Of a DNA stretch of 64,000 bases, positions 49,501-58,104 are shown piece after piece (the first letter of the stretch is position 1; each line of letters begins with the position of its first letter). The translations under genes and the position numbers were made by a program. Source of the stretch: Maridesulfovibrio frigidus DSM 17176. GTDB taxonomy: Bacteria; Desulfobacterota; Desulfovibrionia; Desulfovibrionales; Desulfovibrionaceae. The notes under the pieces were generated by a model. That model searched no databases. It saw nothing but the letters and a program-made list of their open reading frames with translations, and was not told where the DNA came from. The stretch is from assembly GCF_000711735.1 (NCBI RefSeq), contig NZ_JONL01000010.1:82290-146289 (forward strand). Reading direction: 5' to 3'.

Positions 49501-50378
49501 TGCAGTTGTTTTTGCCCAACGCCAATCAAGCCAATGTGGAACTTCGCCTGCATTTTGATTCAGATGTCCCTCCCTGGGTTATGGGCGATAAGGTCCGCTT
49601 ACAGCAAATATTTACTAACCTGATCGGCAATGCTTTGAAATTTACCCACTCGGGAAGTGTTACAGTAGAGGCTAGTCTTTTGGCTTCTCCGCGACAGGAG
49701 TATGCCCGAATTCTGTTTTCAGTTGTGGATACGGGCATGGGCATATCAGAAGAAGTTGCTGAGATCTTGTTTGAACCTTTTACCCAAGGTTCAGAGGACT
49801 TTAGACGTGGCCAGCATGGAGCGGGACTTGGGTTGTCTATCTGTAAGCGGCTGATAGGAATGATGGACGGCGGTATTTCAGTGGAGAGTGAATTGGGCAA
49901 AGGAGCTTCTTTCTATCTAAGCATACCGTTCATAGTGGCTGAAAGCCAAGCCTCACGCTCTTCGGCCTTGGCAGAAATTGAAAACTTTGATTGTTCAAGT
50001 GTGCGAGTTCTCTTGGCGGAAGATGATAGAGTCAGCAGTTTGGCAGGCGCAAGGCTTTTGGAAAATCTCGGTTGCATTGTTAAACCGGTCACAAATGGAG
50101 CAGCGGTTATAGATGCGCTGAAAGATGACTCTTTTGATATTGTGTTCATGGATGTCCAAATGCCAATCATGGACGGTATTGAAGCAACACAAGCAATCAG
50201 ATGCGGGGAAGCCGGTGACGAAACAAAGAATATTCCTATTATAGCGATGACAGCATATGCAATGAGTGGCGATAGGGAGAAATTTATTGATAGTGGCATG
50301 AATGATTATATTGCCAAGCCTGTTAGTATTCACAGCTTAAAAGATGGGTTGAAGCGGGTTTTGTATAGAAAGCAATAA
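46563..50378 (+). CDS. Hybrid sensor kinase with NMT1/THI5-like periplasmic domain
   Basis: 1,271 residues. Signal sequence (about 1-24), then an NMT1-like binding domain (about 25-250: VTLQLRWDYQYQFAGYLAAK, GYYSQEGLDVEI, ALAETPINSLADF), a transmembrane helix (about 338-360), four PAS domains (about 375-495, 500-625, 640-760, 770-890), HisKA with His906 (FLANMSHEIRTPINGI), HATPase (NLIGNALKFTH, DTGMGIS, GAGLGLSI) and a receiver with Asp1197 (FMDVQMPIMDG). NMT1-type domains bind pyrimidine or sulfonate-like ligands. A second kinase follows after 55 bases. Confidence 0.93.
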   Translation: MNYISKLGFLIFSFLILSSSSAWAEKKVTLQLRWDYQYQFAGYLAAKWMGYYSQEGLDVEIRSAITPQNEILSAITEVDKGRAQFGIGAADVLIARDKGIPLVLVLSIFQQSPAAFYALAETPINSLADFARLKVARRVNDLIDVELQAMLRSEGIDPEAVIPHKHTPGISNLLNGKVDIVPGYSISFPYELSEAGITPRIINPSQYGIDFYGDSLFTTENVIESDPDMVEAFMRASIRGWKYALNHPQEIADRIVAELPRIAPVNDLKKFNTFQAKGVYDLTLYPVVDLGHINSDRWSKIHQYLKKTGLVKNKFDSLKFIYAPEKRKLAEKERFERIILVGLALISLVLVLALLWIHSLRRLIKLKINTIKESEQRFDLAMAAAQDGLYDWNLVTNEIYYSPGWKKMLGYDDDELSNDVSIWENLTKPEDVELCWKMQQEMINKVRERFEIEFKMQHKEGHWVDILSRAKAIFNAEGKAVRMIGTHVDITDLKQANAELKSSEKRFRLMFENAPLPYQSLNEHGYFLDVNKKWLQTLGYTKDEVVGNWFGDFLIDSSKEDFDRNFPMFKDACLINGVDFKMMHKDGKERDVSFTGRVQLDENGAFACTHCIFSDITKQKQVDESLRRSEVRLQEAHRLAKVGSWEFDLQTGEIWGSDEGFDIYGIEHPTSNLLPVDDIEACIPEKERVHQALVDLIDKDKPYSLEFDIQPADGSARKQIISKAKIERDNKGNPLRVYGVIQDITELKRSQSDLAKSEAYLRKVVTKTPHPMAILNSAYTEVLFYNDSFTKTFGYTLDDVRTAQEWWEAAYPDLEYRAKVIQSWMSVVKEASETNQEITPQEWRMRRKDGEFRDAEFTLMPLDKEFLICVTDLTEYRALVDSLKNAKEMAEAANHAKSEFLANMSHEIRTPINGIMGMLQLLQMTTLNETQQKYAAIGIESSKRLTRLLSDILDLSRVEAGKTQIQSAPFQLEKAVREVMQLFLPNANQANVELRLHFDSDVPPWVMGDKVRLQQIFTNLIGNALKFTHSGSVTVEASLLASPRQEYARILFSVVDTGMGISEEVAEILFEPFTQGSEDFRRGQHGAGLGLSICKRLIGMMDGGISVESELGKGASFYLSIPFIVAESQASRSSALAEIENFDCSSVRVLLAEDDRVSSLAGARLLENLGCIVKPVTNGAAVIDALKDDSFDIVFMDVQMPIMDGIEATQAIRCGEAGDETKNIPIIAMTAYAMSGDREKFIDSGMNDYIAKPVSIHSLKDGLKRVLYRKQ

Positions 50379-50433
50379 GCATCTACCTTAATGCACTTAC
50401 AATTGGCACATAATATCATCTCCGGGGGAGGAT

Positions 50434-52833
50434 ATGAACCACGACAAAGCATACATACTTATTCTGGATGATGACCCAACAAATTTGCATCTGTTGAAAG
50501 CGATGTTGGAAATGGAGAGCAATCTTGTTGCAATATGCGCCACCACTGGAGAGGAAGCTCTACAACTTTTTGAGGAGCACGAATATGCTTTAGCCATCCT
50601 CGATATGCTCTTACCCGGCATTGATGGGCTAGAGGTTCTTAGGCGTATGCGCGAGAGCGAGATTCTGCGCAAGATCCCCGTTTTATTTGTCACTGCTGTT
50701 TATAAGGATTCGGATAGTATTGCTGAAGGATACAAGCTTGGAGCTGCAGATTATATATTCAAGCCTGTAAATATTAATATTCTAATCAGTAAAGTACGGC
50801 TTTTTGTAAACCTCTATTTCAACCGAAAGGCTCTTGAAGAAAGCGAGCAGCTCCTAAAAAAACGAAGCATTGAGGCGGATGAAAGCCGCAAGTACTTTCG
50901 TTCGTTGTTTGAATATATGCCATCGGGACTTGTCGTATATGAATCATTTAATCAAGGCTCTGATTTTATTATCAAAGATATGAATCCAACCGCAGAAGCA
51001 TTAGCAAATGTAACTTTTGAAGATGTACGCGGCAAACTGGTCTCCGAGGTATTTCCCAGCATCCTCGAAACAGATCTTATGGATGTATTTTACCGCGTGT
51101 GGAAAACGGGTGAAAATGAAGTGTTGCCGCATATCCGGTATATCGGATCCAATGGTGAACGGTTTTACGAGAATAACGTTTATAGACAGCCAAACGGCGA
51201 GCTGGTTGCTATTTTCAACGATGTTACTGAGCGAATAAAAGTTAAGCAAAGAATACAAAGGAGTGAAGCTATTCTAGCCTTGACCCAGCATCTTTCAAAG
51301 GTGGGCGGCTGGGAATTGGAGCTGGACACCATGAAACTGTATTGGACATATGAAACGTATCGTATCCATGAAGTCGAGCGAGATTTTATACCCAATTTGG
51401 ATAATGCGCTTGATTTCTATAAGCCGCAACATCAATCAATCATAGCCGAGGCCGTCAAACGTTGTATTGAAGAAGGTGAACCATTTGACCTCGAACTAGA
51501 AATTGTGACTGCCAAAGGCCGTAAGTTGTGGGTCAGAGCTCTGGGTGAACCTGTTTATACAAATAGTCGTATCGTCAAGATCGGAGGCGCTTTTCAGGAT
51601 ATAAGTGAACAAAGAGCCAGAATAGAGCAGGAGGAGCAAGCTCGGGAGAAGTATCAGCTATTATATGGATCAATCCGGGATGCAATAATTATTGCCGACA
51701 TGGATCGCCTTGTCGTCGATATGAACCCGGCTTTCAGTGATTTATTTGGCTACAGTTTAGATGATATCAAGGGTCAAAAAACCTTGGTAGTTTATGAAAA
51801 CGAATCCGAATTTGAACGAATGGGCGATTTTATAAGGCGAGATGGAAAATCGGGAAAGAGCATCGTTTTTACCATGCGTTTTCGAAAAAAATCAGGAGAG
51901 GTGTTCTCGGGAGATACCGCTATCTTTGCTGTTCGTGACGCAAACGGAAGTGTTACAGGTTTTATGGGATTGATCAGGGATATAACAGAACGAAAGGAGC
52001 TTGAAAGACAGCTTGCATACGCTCATAAGCTCGAATCCATAGGCCTTCTGGCAGCTGGTGTGGCTCATGAAATAAACACTCCCATTATGTACGTCTCAGG
52101 AAATATGAAGTTTCTAAAAGACTCTTTTGGCAGTATTGTCCAATTGCTTGAAAAGCAGAAAGAACTCTATGAATCTGTCAAGAATAATCAAAACGCAACT
52201 TCCCTTCTGCCTGACATAGAGAAGGCAATAGAGTCTTCGCAATATGACTACATGCTAGAGGAAATACCTCAGGCAATCTCCGATTCTCAGGAAGGTGTTG
52301 ATCGTATATCACACATTGTTCAAGCCATGAAAAAGTTTTCTCATCCAGGAATGGAAGCAATAACACTGGTAGACGTCAAGGATGCAATTGAAAACACCAT
52401 TACAATCGCTAGTAATGAATGGAAATATGACTCCACGGTGGTAACTGACTTTCCAAAAGACATTCCCATGATCGAATGCGTACCCGGAGATTTTAATCAG
52501 GCTATTCTCAATGTGCTGGTCAACGCTGCGCATGCCAACTCTGCCATGGCCAAGAAGAATGGAGGAAAGGGAACCATTTCTATATCTGTAGCTACGGATA
52601 GGGATTCCCTGAAAATATGCATCAGCGACACGGGTAAGGGTATCTCGTTAGAAGATGAAAATAAAATTTTTGACCCATTTTTCACCACAAAGGAGGTGGG
52701 AAAAGGTACGGGGCAGGGGCTTTCCATAACGCACACTATCGTGAAAAAACACGGTGGCACAATTACGTTCAACTCCATAGAAAATAAGGGGACAACCTTT
52801 TGCCTTCGGTTTCCCATAAAACAAAAGGCTTGA
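50434..52833 (+). CDS. Receiver-PAS-histidine kinase
   Basis: 799 residues, cytoplasmic. Order: receiver with Asp57 (LAILDMLLPGIDG), a coiled segment, three PAS domains (about 155-270, 285-395, 405-525), HisKA with His545 (GLLAAGVAHEINTPIMYVS) and HATPase (VLVNAAHANSAMA, DTGKGIS, GTGQGLSI). A receiver at the N-terminus lets it take phosphate from the preceding hybrid kinase, so the pair may form a relay. GGGGGAGGAT directly precedes the ATG. Confidence 0.93.
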   Translation: MNHDKAYILILDDDPTNLHLLKAMLEMESNLVAICATTGEEALQLFEEHEYALAILDMLLPGIDGLEVLRRMRESEILRKIPVLFVTAVYKDSDSIAEGYKLGAADYIFKPVNINILISKVRLFVNLYFNRKALEESEQLLKKRSIEADESRKYFRSLFEYMPSGLVVYESFNQGSDFIIKDMNPTAEALANVTFEDVRGKLVSEVFPSILETDLMDVFYRVWKTGENEVLPHIRYIGSNGERFYENNVYRQPNGELVAIFNDVTERIKVKQRIQRSEAILALTQHLSKVGGWELELDTMKLYWTYETYRIHEVERDFIPNLDNALDFYKPQHQSIIAEAVKRCIEEGEPFDLELEIVTAKGRKLWVRALGEPVYTNSRIVKIGGAFQDISEQRARIEQEEQAREKYQLLYGSIRDAIIIADMDRLVVDMNPAFSDLFGYSLDDIKGQKTLVVYENESEFERMGDFIRRDGKSGKSIVFTMRFRKKSGEVFSGDTAIFAVRDANGSVTGFMGLIRDITERKELERQLAYAHKLESIGLLAAGVAHEINTPIMYVSGNMKFLKDSFGSIVQLLEKQKELYESVKNNQNATSLLPDIEKAIESSQYDYMLEEIPQAISDSQEGVDRISHIVQAMKKFSHPGMEAITLVDVKDAIENTITIASNEWKYDSTVVTDFPKDIPMIECVPGDFNQAILNVLVNAAHANSAMAKKNGGKGTISISVATDRDSLKICISDTGKGISLEDENKIFDPFFTTKEVGKGTGQGLSITHTIVKKHGGTITFNSIENKGTTFCLRFPIKQKA

Positions 52834-52926
52834 AACTAAGCTTTTAAGGAATGAACCTGTCGGTTGTGGTATTACCTTTGTTATTGTTTAACATTTGGAA
52901 CCGTCGCCAAAAGGTCGTATGGTTAG

Positions 52927-53080
52927 TTTACTCTTTTCCCATATATTTTCCATTCACTAGTTGAAGACCGGCAGGTGAATGCAGACGGCGTTGTTTTCGC
53001 AGGCATGGGGTCAGACGGAATGTTTGGACTTGGATATATCAAGGAAAAAGGTGGCTTAACTTTCTTTCAAGTTTCGGAAT
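52927..53080 (+). pseudogene. CheB methylesterase fragment
   Basis: One frame without stops reads IFHSLVEDRQVNADGVVFAG then MGSDGMFGLGYIKEKGG and LTFFQ, matching the end of the CheB catalytic domain ('FFRSLAEDRG...VGVVLSGMGSDG..GL..IKE.GG'). The catalytic Ser and Asp regions upstream are absent, so this is a scrap of a chemotaxis methylesterase or CheB-CheR fusion. The right limit is approximate; the tail runs into the argJ 3' end. Confidence 0.8.
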
Positions 53081-53121
53081 TCTTCGAATGTCTTCAAGTC
53101 AACGGTCAAAATAGTCTTCAG

Positions 53122-54297
53122 CTATGTTGTATATTCTCCGTTGATTCGAACATATTCCGCAGAAAGATCACATCCCCACACGGTTGCTTCTGAAGTGCCG
53201 GTTTGCAGACTCACATTTATTTGGACTTCTTCAGTCATGAGACTTTTTTCAAGTTGAGCTAAATCTATATCTGATAATTTTTTTGGATAAACTTCAACTG
53301 CTCCAAAGCGAATAATTGTTTTTTGGGGATTGATATCGATCTCGTCTTCACATTTACCTATTGCCATCGCTATACGGCCCCAATTCGGATCGGCTCCATG
53401 AACAGCAGTTTTTACTAAAGGAGAATTGACTATCATTTTGGCTACTTTTTTAGCTTGGCGGTAGTCTCGTGCCTGATCAACATGGACTTCTATTAATTTT
53501 GTTGCACCTTCGCCATCCCGTGCAATCTGTTTGACTAAATGTTTAGAAATTTTAAGTAAAGCGGCTTCGAAAGATGTCAAGTCTACAGGTCCAGCCAAAC
53601 CATTTGCAAGTATGGTTGCTGTATCGCTCGTAGAAGTGTCGGTATCAATGCTGACGCAATTAAATGTTTTATCCATTACGTTTCGAAAGATTAAATCCAG
53701 ATTTTTTTTATCAATGTCTGCATCCGTAAAAAAGAAAGTTAAAAGTGTCGCCATGTTTGGCTCAATCATGCCGACTCCCTTAGCTATGCCAACCACAACA
53801 GCATCACCAATTTGTGTTGACGCGTATTTAGCGAATGTGTCTGTCGTCATTATTCCTTTTGCAGCATCGGGGAAATCGCAAAGAGGGGGGATATTGTTAA
53901 GTTCTTGTATAGGACTCAATATTTTATCCATTGGGTAAGGACGTCCTATGACTCCTGTAGAGCCGATAAGAATATCTTCATTGCTCAAGGATAAGGCCTT
54001 TGAAACTTCATTTAGAATTGTTTGCGCATTTAATTTTCCTTGCTCCCCATTGGCAACATTTGCATTTTTTGAAATTGCAACGATGGCTTGAGCATGACCA
54101 TTTTTAACATTTTCTCTACTTAAATTTACGCTAGGGCCAGCAAATCTGCTTTGTGTGAAGACACCAGAGGCACAGCATCTAACCTCCGAATGGATACAAA
54201 CAAAATCCTTTGTCTCATCTTTAATGCCGATATTCAGCACAATAGTCTGAAATCCTTTTGGAATATATTTTAAAGGCTGAGATTCAAAATTAGACAT
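53122..54297 (-). CDS. argJ: Bifunctional ornithine acetyltransferase/N-acetylglutamate synthase
   Basis: 391 residues. It transfers acetyl from N-acetylornithine to glutamate in arginine synthesis and is self-cleaved into two chains at the Thr of KGVGMIEPNMATLL (a clear motif here). Other marks: STGVIGRPYPM, VSIDTDTSTSDT and the end HGADPNWGRIAMAIGK. ATG 54297 has TGGAG six bases before it. Alone, with no other arg genes near. Confidence 0.95.
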   Translation of the reverse strand: MSNFESQPLKYIPKGFQTIVLNIGIKDETKDFVCIHSEVRCCASGVFTQSRFAGPSVNLSRENVKNGHAQAIVAISKNANVANGEQGKLNAQTILNEVSKALSLSNEDILIGSTGVIGRPYPMDKILSPIQELNNIPPLCDFPDAAKGIMTTDTFAKYASTQIGDAVVVGIAKGVGMIEPNMATLLTFFFTDADIDKKNLDLIFRNVMDKTFNCVSIDTDTSTSDTATILANGLAGPVDLTSFEAALLKISKHLVKQIARDGEGATKLIEVHVDQARDYRQAKKVAKMIVNSPLVKTAVHGADPNWGRIAMAIGKCEDEIDINPQKTIIRFGAVEVYPKKLSDIDLAQLEKSLMTEEVQINVSLQTGTSEATVWGCDLSAEYVRINGEYTT

Positions 54298-54933
54298 GGC
54301 AAACTCCAATTTAATTTGAAATAGAAGTTGAAACGGTTTACAAAAAATTAGGATACTTAAGTTCTTAACTTTTTATGAAGACTAAAGCTAAATAATGGAA
54401 TAGCTTTAGATATTTAGCGGATATGATTTATAGACCGTTTATTTATAAAGGGCAATATCGAGTATTGCCTTAAATAATTCTAAAATCACCACTTTGTTTT
54501 TCTCTGCTTGCTGCAAGCATTCTATGTATTTCTACTATTCCTTAAAGTTTTTTATTCTGTTTTGTTACTGACAAATAATGCACCTTTCCTTGCGGGGGCT
54601 TGGGAAAAAACTTTGAATACGGAGCTACCATTGATAAACTCATTGGTGACGCTCTGCTTATGTCTTCAGAAAAGCGGAAGAATCTTTCACAGCGTTTAAA
54701 TGAAATAGCTTTGTCTCTGAAGGAGTAAGCTAGTGTTGATTTATTTAGGTTTTTTTCTTCCATAAAAAGATAGTAAATGGTTGTTTTATTATATTGGATG
54801 TTATAAATATTAAAATTAATATATAATACATAGAATGTTTGAGCTCATAAATCTGCAGAATTGGTGTTGTTGAACTCTATTAGAAATTTCTCGTTATTGA
54901 TTTAACTCTGATGATCTTTTCGAGGCATAAAAT
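54298..54933. other. Long AT-rich intergenic region with one coding-like scrap
   Basis: Mostly AT-rich sequence between argJ and an orphan binding-protein gene. At 54579-54728 a short frame (GLGKNFEYGATIDKLIGDAL, ending in SLKE) reads like a real protein end but lacks a start codon and family match; it may be debris of a deleted gene. No terminator or repeat recognised. Confidence 0.4.
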
Positions 54934-55680
54934 ATGAAATACATTGCAATATGGCTTGTTACAGCTATTTTAATTTTAGCTCCGTCTTTTGCGAATAGCA
55001 GTGCTGCAAAGTCTTACCGTGTAATGCGCTATACCGAATCTTTCCCTCCCTACTATTTCGGAGATGGTAGCTCTCAGAAGGGTATTGTTCGAGATATTTT
55101 TGATGCTCTTGCGAAAGAAACTGGAGACACATTTGAATTTATCAGTCTTCCCTACAAACGCGCTCTTTATCAATTTGATACAGGTAAAATTGACATAGAA
55201 CCTATGTCTAATCCTGCTTGGAGGAAGTCTTCATCTGTTCAAGGTGTTTACACTACTCCTTTTGCCGTATCTGAACAGATTATTTTATACGATGTGAAGC
55301 ATTACTTACCGGTCAGTTTACCGGAAGATCTATTAGGCAAGACAGTGGGAACTGTTACGGGCTATACATATCCAGTATACGGGCCGTATTTTGCTGATGG
55401 TCGCATAAATGCTCATCAACTTAAAAACGAAAATAAACTCATTCAGATGTTACTTGCCGGGCGTTTGCAGCAGTCTATCATGAATAAAGATTTTGCCTTG
55501 TATAAAATTAAAACTGAGCATCTTAAAGATCAGCTGATTATCAGTAAACCGTGTAATGTGGTGGATATGATGATTCGTTTTCATCCAAGTAAGAAAGAAG
55601 CAATTCCCAAGTATAATGAAGCTATTCATAAGCTTTTAAAAGATGGTACTATCAAAAAAATATATGATAATTATCGTTAA
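54934..55680 (+). CDS. Orphan amino-acid-type periplasmic binding protein
   Basis: 248 residues with a signal peptide (about 1-24) and the SBP_bac_3 fold: MRYTESFPPYYFGDGSSQKG, VRDIFDALAKETGDTFEFI, LLGKTVGTVTGYTYPVYG and the ending HKLLKDGTIKKIYDNY. No permease or ATPase is adjacent. It may deliver a ligand to a distant transporter or to a sensor kinase. Confidence 0.88.
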   Translation: MKYIAIWLVTAILILAPSFANSSAAKSYRVMRYTESFPPYYFGDGSSQKGIVRDIFDALAKETGDTFEFISLPYKRALYQFDTGKIDIEPMSNPAWRKSSSVQGVYTTPFAVSEQIILYDVKHYLPVSLPEDLLGKTVGTVTGYTYPVYGPYFADGRINAHQLKNENKLIQMLLAGRLQQSIMNKDFALYKIKTEHLKDQLIISKPCNVVDMMIRFHPSKKEAIPKYNEAIHKLLKDGTIKKIYDNYR

Positions 55681-55782
55681 GATTTAAGTATTATAAATGA
55701 GCGATGTGCTGACTGGTTAAGATTTCGATATATTTCTTTTATATGTATTGAACGCTTTATAAAAACTGAACATTTTAAATTT

Positions 55783-56349
55783 TTAACCCGGCCAAGGCAG
55801 CCAAGACAATCCTTCACGCACTCCTTGCCGCATGGTTTCAATAGAATCTCTGCGGTAGCCGTAAACCCTGATTCCGAAATGGTGCAGCATAATACTGGCT
55901 GCCCGCCTTCTGGCAACTGCTTCACTATATTCTTTTTCAAGGTAGCTGCGGTAAAGGGCTTCCACCTCATTCAGTTTGGCAAGAGCAAAATCATAAAGAT
56001 CATTTTGCTTAGACCCGAATTCGAGCTGCGTTTTGACCAAAAAACAGCTACAGTAATCCCCATTCGCAGATTCCTGAATAAGGTTTTCAAGACGTGTACA
56101 TATTCCTTCGCCTACACTTCTGGCGTTATCCATCGTTGCACGTATGCTGCTTAGTCCCATCCGAGCGTAGTTTTCCAAAGACTCTTTGTACAAGGCTTCC
56201 TTGTTTCCAAAAGAGAGGTAGATTGAACCGGGCTTGAGACCGGTAGCCTTGACCACCTGCTGCATGGAAGCGGCATTAAAACCTTTTTCCCAAAAAAGAT
56301 GCATTGACTTATCTATGACTTCAGCTCTGTCAAATTGTGCTCTTGCCAT
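55783..56349 (-). CDS. TetR/AcrR-family repressor
   Basis: 188 residues. The DNA-binding part (VIDKSMHLFWEKGFNAASMQ, then VVKATGLKPGSIYLSFGNKE) is typical TetR; the rest is the ligand-binding domain with a CSCF pair (YCSCFLVKTQLEFG) that could be redox-sensitive. Divergent from the thiol-redox operon, whose promoter carries two palindromes that are its likely operators. A half-site ATTCAAAAT at 56414 lies before the repressor gene and suggests self-control. Confidence 0.92.
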   Translation of the reverse strand: MARAQFDRAEVIDKSMHLFWEKGFNAASMQQVVKATGLKPGSIYLSFGNKEALYKESLENYARMGLSSIRATMDNARSVGEGICTRLENLIQESANGDYCSCFLVKTQLEFGSKQNDLYDFALAKLNEVEALYRSYLEKEYSEAVARRRAASIMLHHFGIRVYGYRRDSIETMRQGVREGLSWLPWPG

Positions 56350-56801
56350 ATCTTTCCTCGTCTTTTAGTGAAATTATTTGTGAGATTAGTTATTCCCTCT
56401 CACCTTGAGTAACCATTCAAAATTGATTTGACTAGTGTTTTGCCTTATTTTTTTTAAGGATAATTCAAGAGAGAGTGGTGCTACGTCCTTTTTACCTGTG
56501 CTTTTGTGCTGAGCTAAATTTATCAGGAGCGCTAAATTATGAATAAAAGTGTAAGGATTAACTTATAGATACCGTGTGGCCTTCAGTTGCTTGATAGAAG
56601 GCTATACTTTTTTATTGTTGCCGGAATTACTTTATTTTCATTGTAATTCACAATGGAGAGCAAGTTCAAGAGAAACAACAGCGCAATTGGTTTAACTTCT
56701 GCCCGAATTGGATCTGCTTGAAAGCACATTACTTAAAACCATAAGAGATTAAGTTGGTGGATTGTAAACAATTTATATCTCGTTAATACAAGTGTTTAAA
56801 T

Positions 56802-56874
56802 CATTTTGAATTAACATTCAAAATGTTGTTGACAATTATTGGTCCGCTATCTATTTTGAATGCATGTTCAAAAT
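56802..56874 (+). promoter_or_regulatory. Promoter of the redox operon with two operator palindromes
   Basis: CATTTTGAAT-4 nt-ATTCAAAATG (56802-56825) and ATTTTGAATGCATGTTCAAAAT-like palindrome (56853-56874) share the half-site TTTTGAA. Between them is -35 TTGACA (56829-56834), 17 bases, and -10 TATTTT (56852-56857), so the second palindrome covers the -10. A typical repressor-blocked promoter, probably for the adjacent TetR protein. The remaining 600 bases of the gap, including a 200-base leader before ATG 57072, show no gene. Confidence 0.8.
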
Positions 56875-57071
56875 GGGGTGCTTGTAGATGCCCAATTAAA
56901 TATAATCACTAGCAATTTAGAAATACGAAAAAGAAATAAGAACCTATTAAAACGGACTAAAAAGAATACTAGAGCTTTGCAGAAAACGTGATCATGGCTG
57001 AATTATCAATATATTTTTTACTTATCACTTTAGCGATCATTCAAATAAAAACAATTAAACAGGAGAATATT

Positions 57072-57722
57072 ATGTCCCTTACTAATGAATTGGCAGAACT
57101 GAAGGCCCAAGCCCTGAGCATGATTCCAGAAGAAGCAAAAGAAATTATTTTTGCAGATATGGATAAACTAGCCAAATTCGGTCTTGTAGAAGGTGCGCCA
57201 AAAGAAGGTGAAAATCTCAAGAATTTCGTACTGCCCAACCAGAATGGAGAAAGTAGAAGTCTTGCTACACTTAGGGAAAACGGCCCAGTGGTGATAACCT
57301 TCTACCGTGGCGGATGGTGCCCTTACTGTAACCTCGAGCTACGTGCATATCAGCAAATTCTTTCGCAGATTAAAGCTACCGGGGCAACACTCATTGCAAT
57401 TACGCCAGAACTTCCAGACGAATCCATGTCCACCATGGAGAAGAACGAACTAGGCTTTGAAGTGCTTACTGACGTGAACTCTCAGTACGGAAAAGATATC
57501 GGCATTGTCTTCACCATCTCCGAAGAACTACGCCCTATCTACGCAAGCTTCGGAATTGAACTTGAAAAACATAATGGAGAAGGGCAGTTCGATGTGCCGC
57601 TGCCAGCAACATTTGTAATTAATACCGACGGTTCCATTGTTTGCGCTTTTGCATCTGTGGATTACACACAGCGTGCCGACCCGGCTGACGTATTGAAGGT
57701 TCTTGTTTCGCTCAATAAATAA
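57072..57722 (+). CDS. Peroxiredoxin-like AhpC/TSA-family protein
   Basis: 216 residues. Thioredoxin fold with ITFYRGGWCPYCNLELRAYQ: the WCPYC motif replaces the single peroxidatic Cys of standard peroxiredoxins and could act as a dithiol. N-terminal helical part (LAELKAQALSMIPEEAKEII) is as in the peroxiredoxin-like family. ATG 57072 has GGAG eight bases before it, while the upstream in-frame ATG at 56988 would add an unrelated hydrophobic leader and has no ribosome site. First gene of the redox operon. Confidence 0.88.
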   Translation: MSLTNELAELKAQALSMIPEEAKEIIFADMDKLAKFGLVEGAPKEGENLKNFVLPNQNGESRSLATLRENGPVVITFYRGGWCPYCNLELRAYQQILSQIKATGATLIAITPELPDESMSTMEKNELGFEVLTDVNSQYGKDIGIVFTISEELRPIYASFGIELEKHNGEGQFDVPLPATFVINTDGSIVCAFASVDYTQRADPADVLKVLVSLNK

Positions 57723-57750
57723 TAGATTTCAACTTTAGATAGGAATCAAA

Positions 57751-58092
57751 ATGAACAATGACAAATTGAATATACTATGGACTAATGCTGATCCCGTTGC
57801 TGCTGAACTTATGCTTATGATGTACTCTACTTATGCTATGAAAAGGAACTGGTGGAAAGAAGTTCGTATTATCATATGGGGATCAACTGCTAAACTTGCT
57901 GCGGAGGATGTTCATATTCAAAAACTGATTGCCGAGGCTCAGGAAGCGGGTGTAGAATTCAGTGCTTGTGAGGCCTGTGCAAATCATCTTGGAGTTAAAG
58001 AAACCATCCGAAATCTTGGAATCGAAATCAAGTTTTGGGGTGAGCCTTTGACTGAAATCATCAAGAGCAAGGAACATCTAATCACTGTTTAA
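57751..58092 (+). CDS. DsrE-family protein
   Basis: 113 residues with the DsrE/DsrF-like fold: ILWTNADPVAAELMLMMYST, VRIIIWGSTAKLAAEDVHI and FSACEACANHLGVKETIRNL. The Cys pair in the last motif is where sulfur carriers of this family hold persulfide. Lies between two thiol-redox genes, so a role in thiol or sulfur handling is likely but not shown. Confidence 0.85.
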   Translation: MNNDKLNILWTNADPVAAELMLMMYSTYAMKRNWWKEVRIIIWGSTAKLAAEDVHIQKLIAEAQEAGVEFSACEACANHLGVKETIRNLGIEIKFWGEPLTEIIKSKEHLITV

Positions 58093-58104
58093 AAGGAATA
58101 TCTC

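Noticed and set aside
54508..54699. Plus-strand frame with a hydrophobic start
   Set aside because: Its second half overlaps in another frame the more protein-like scrap at 54579-54728, and it lacks a ribosome site.
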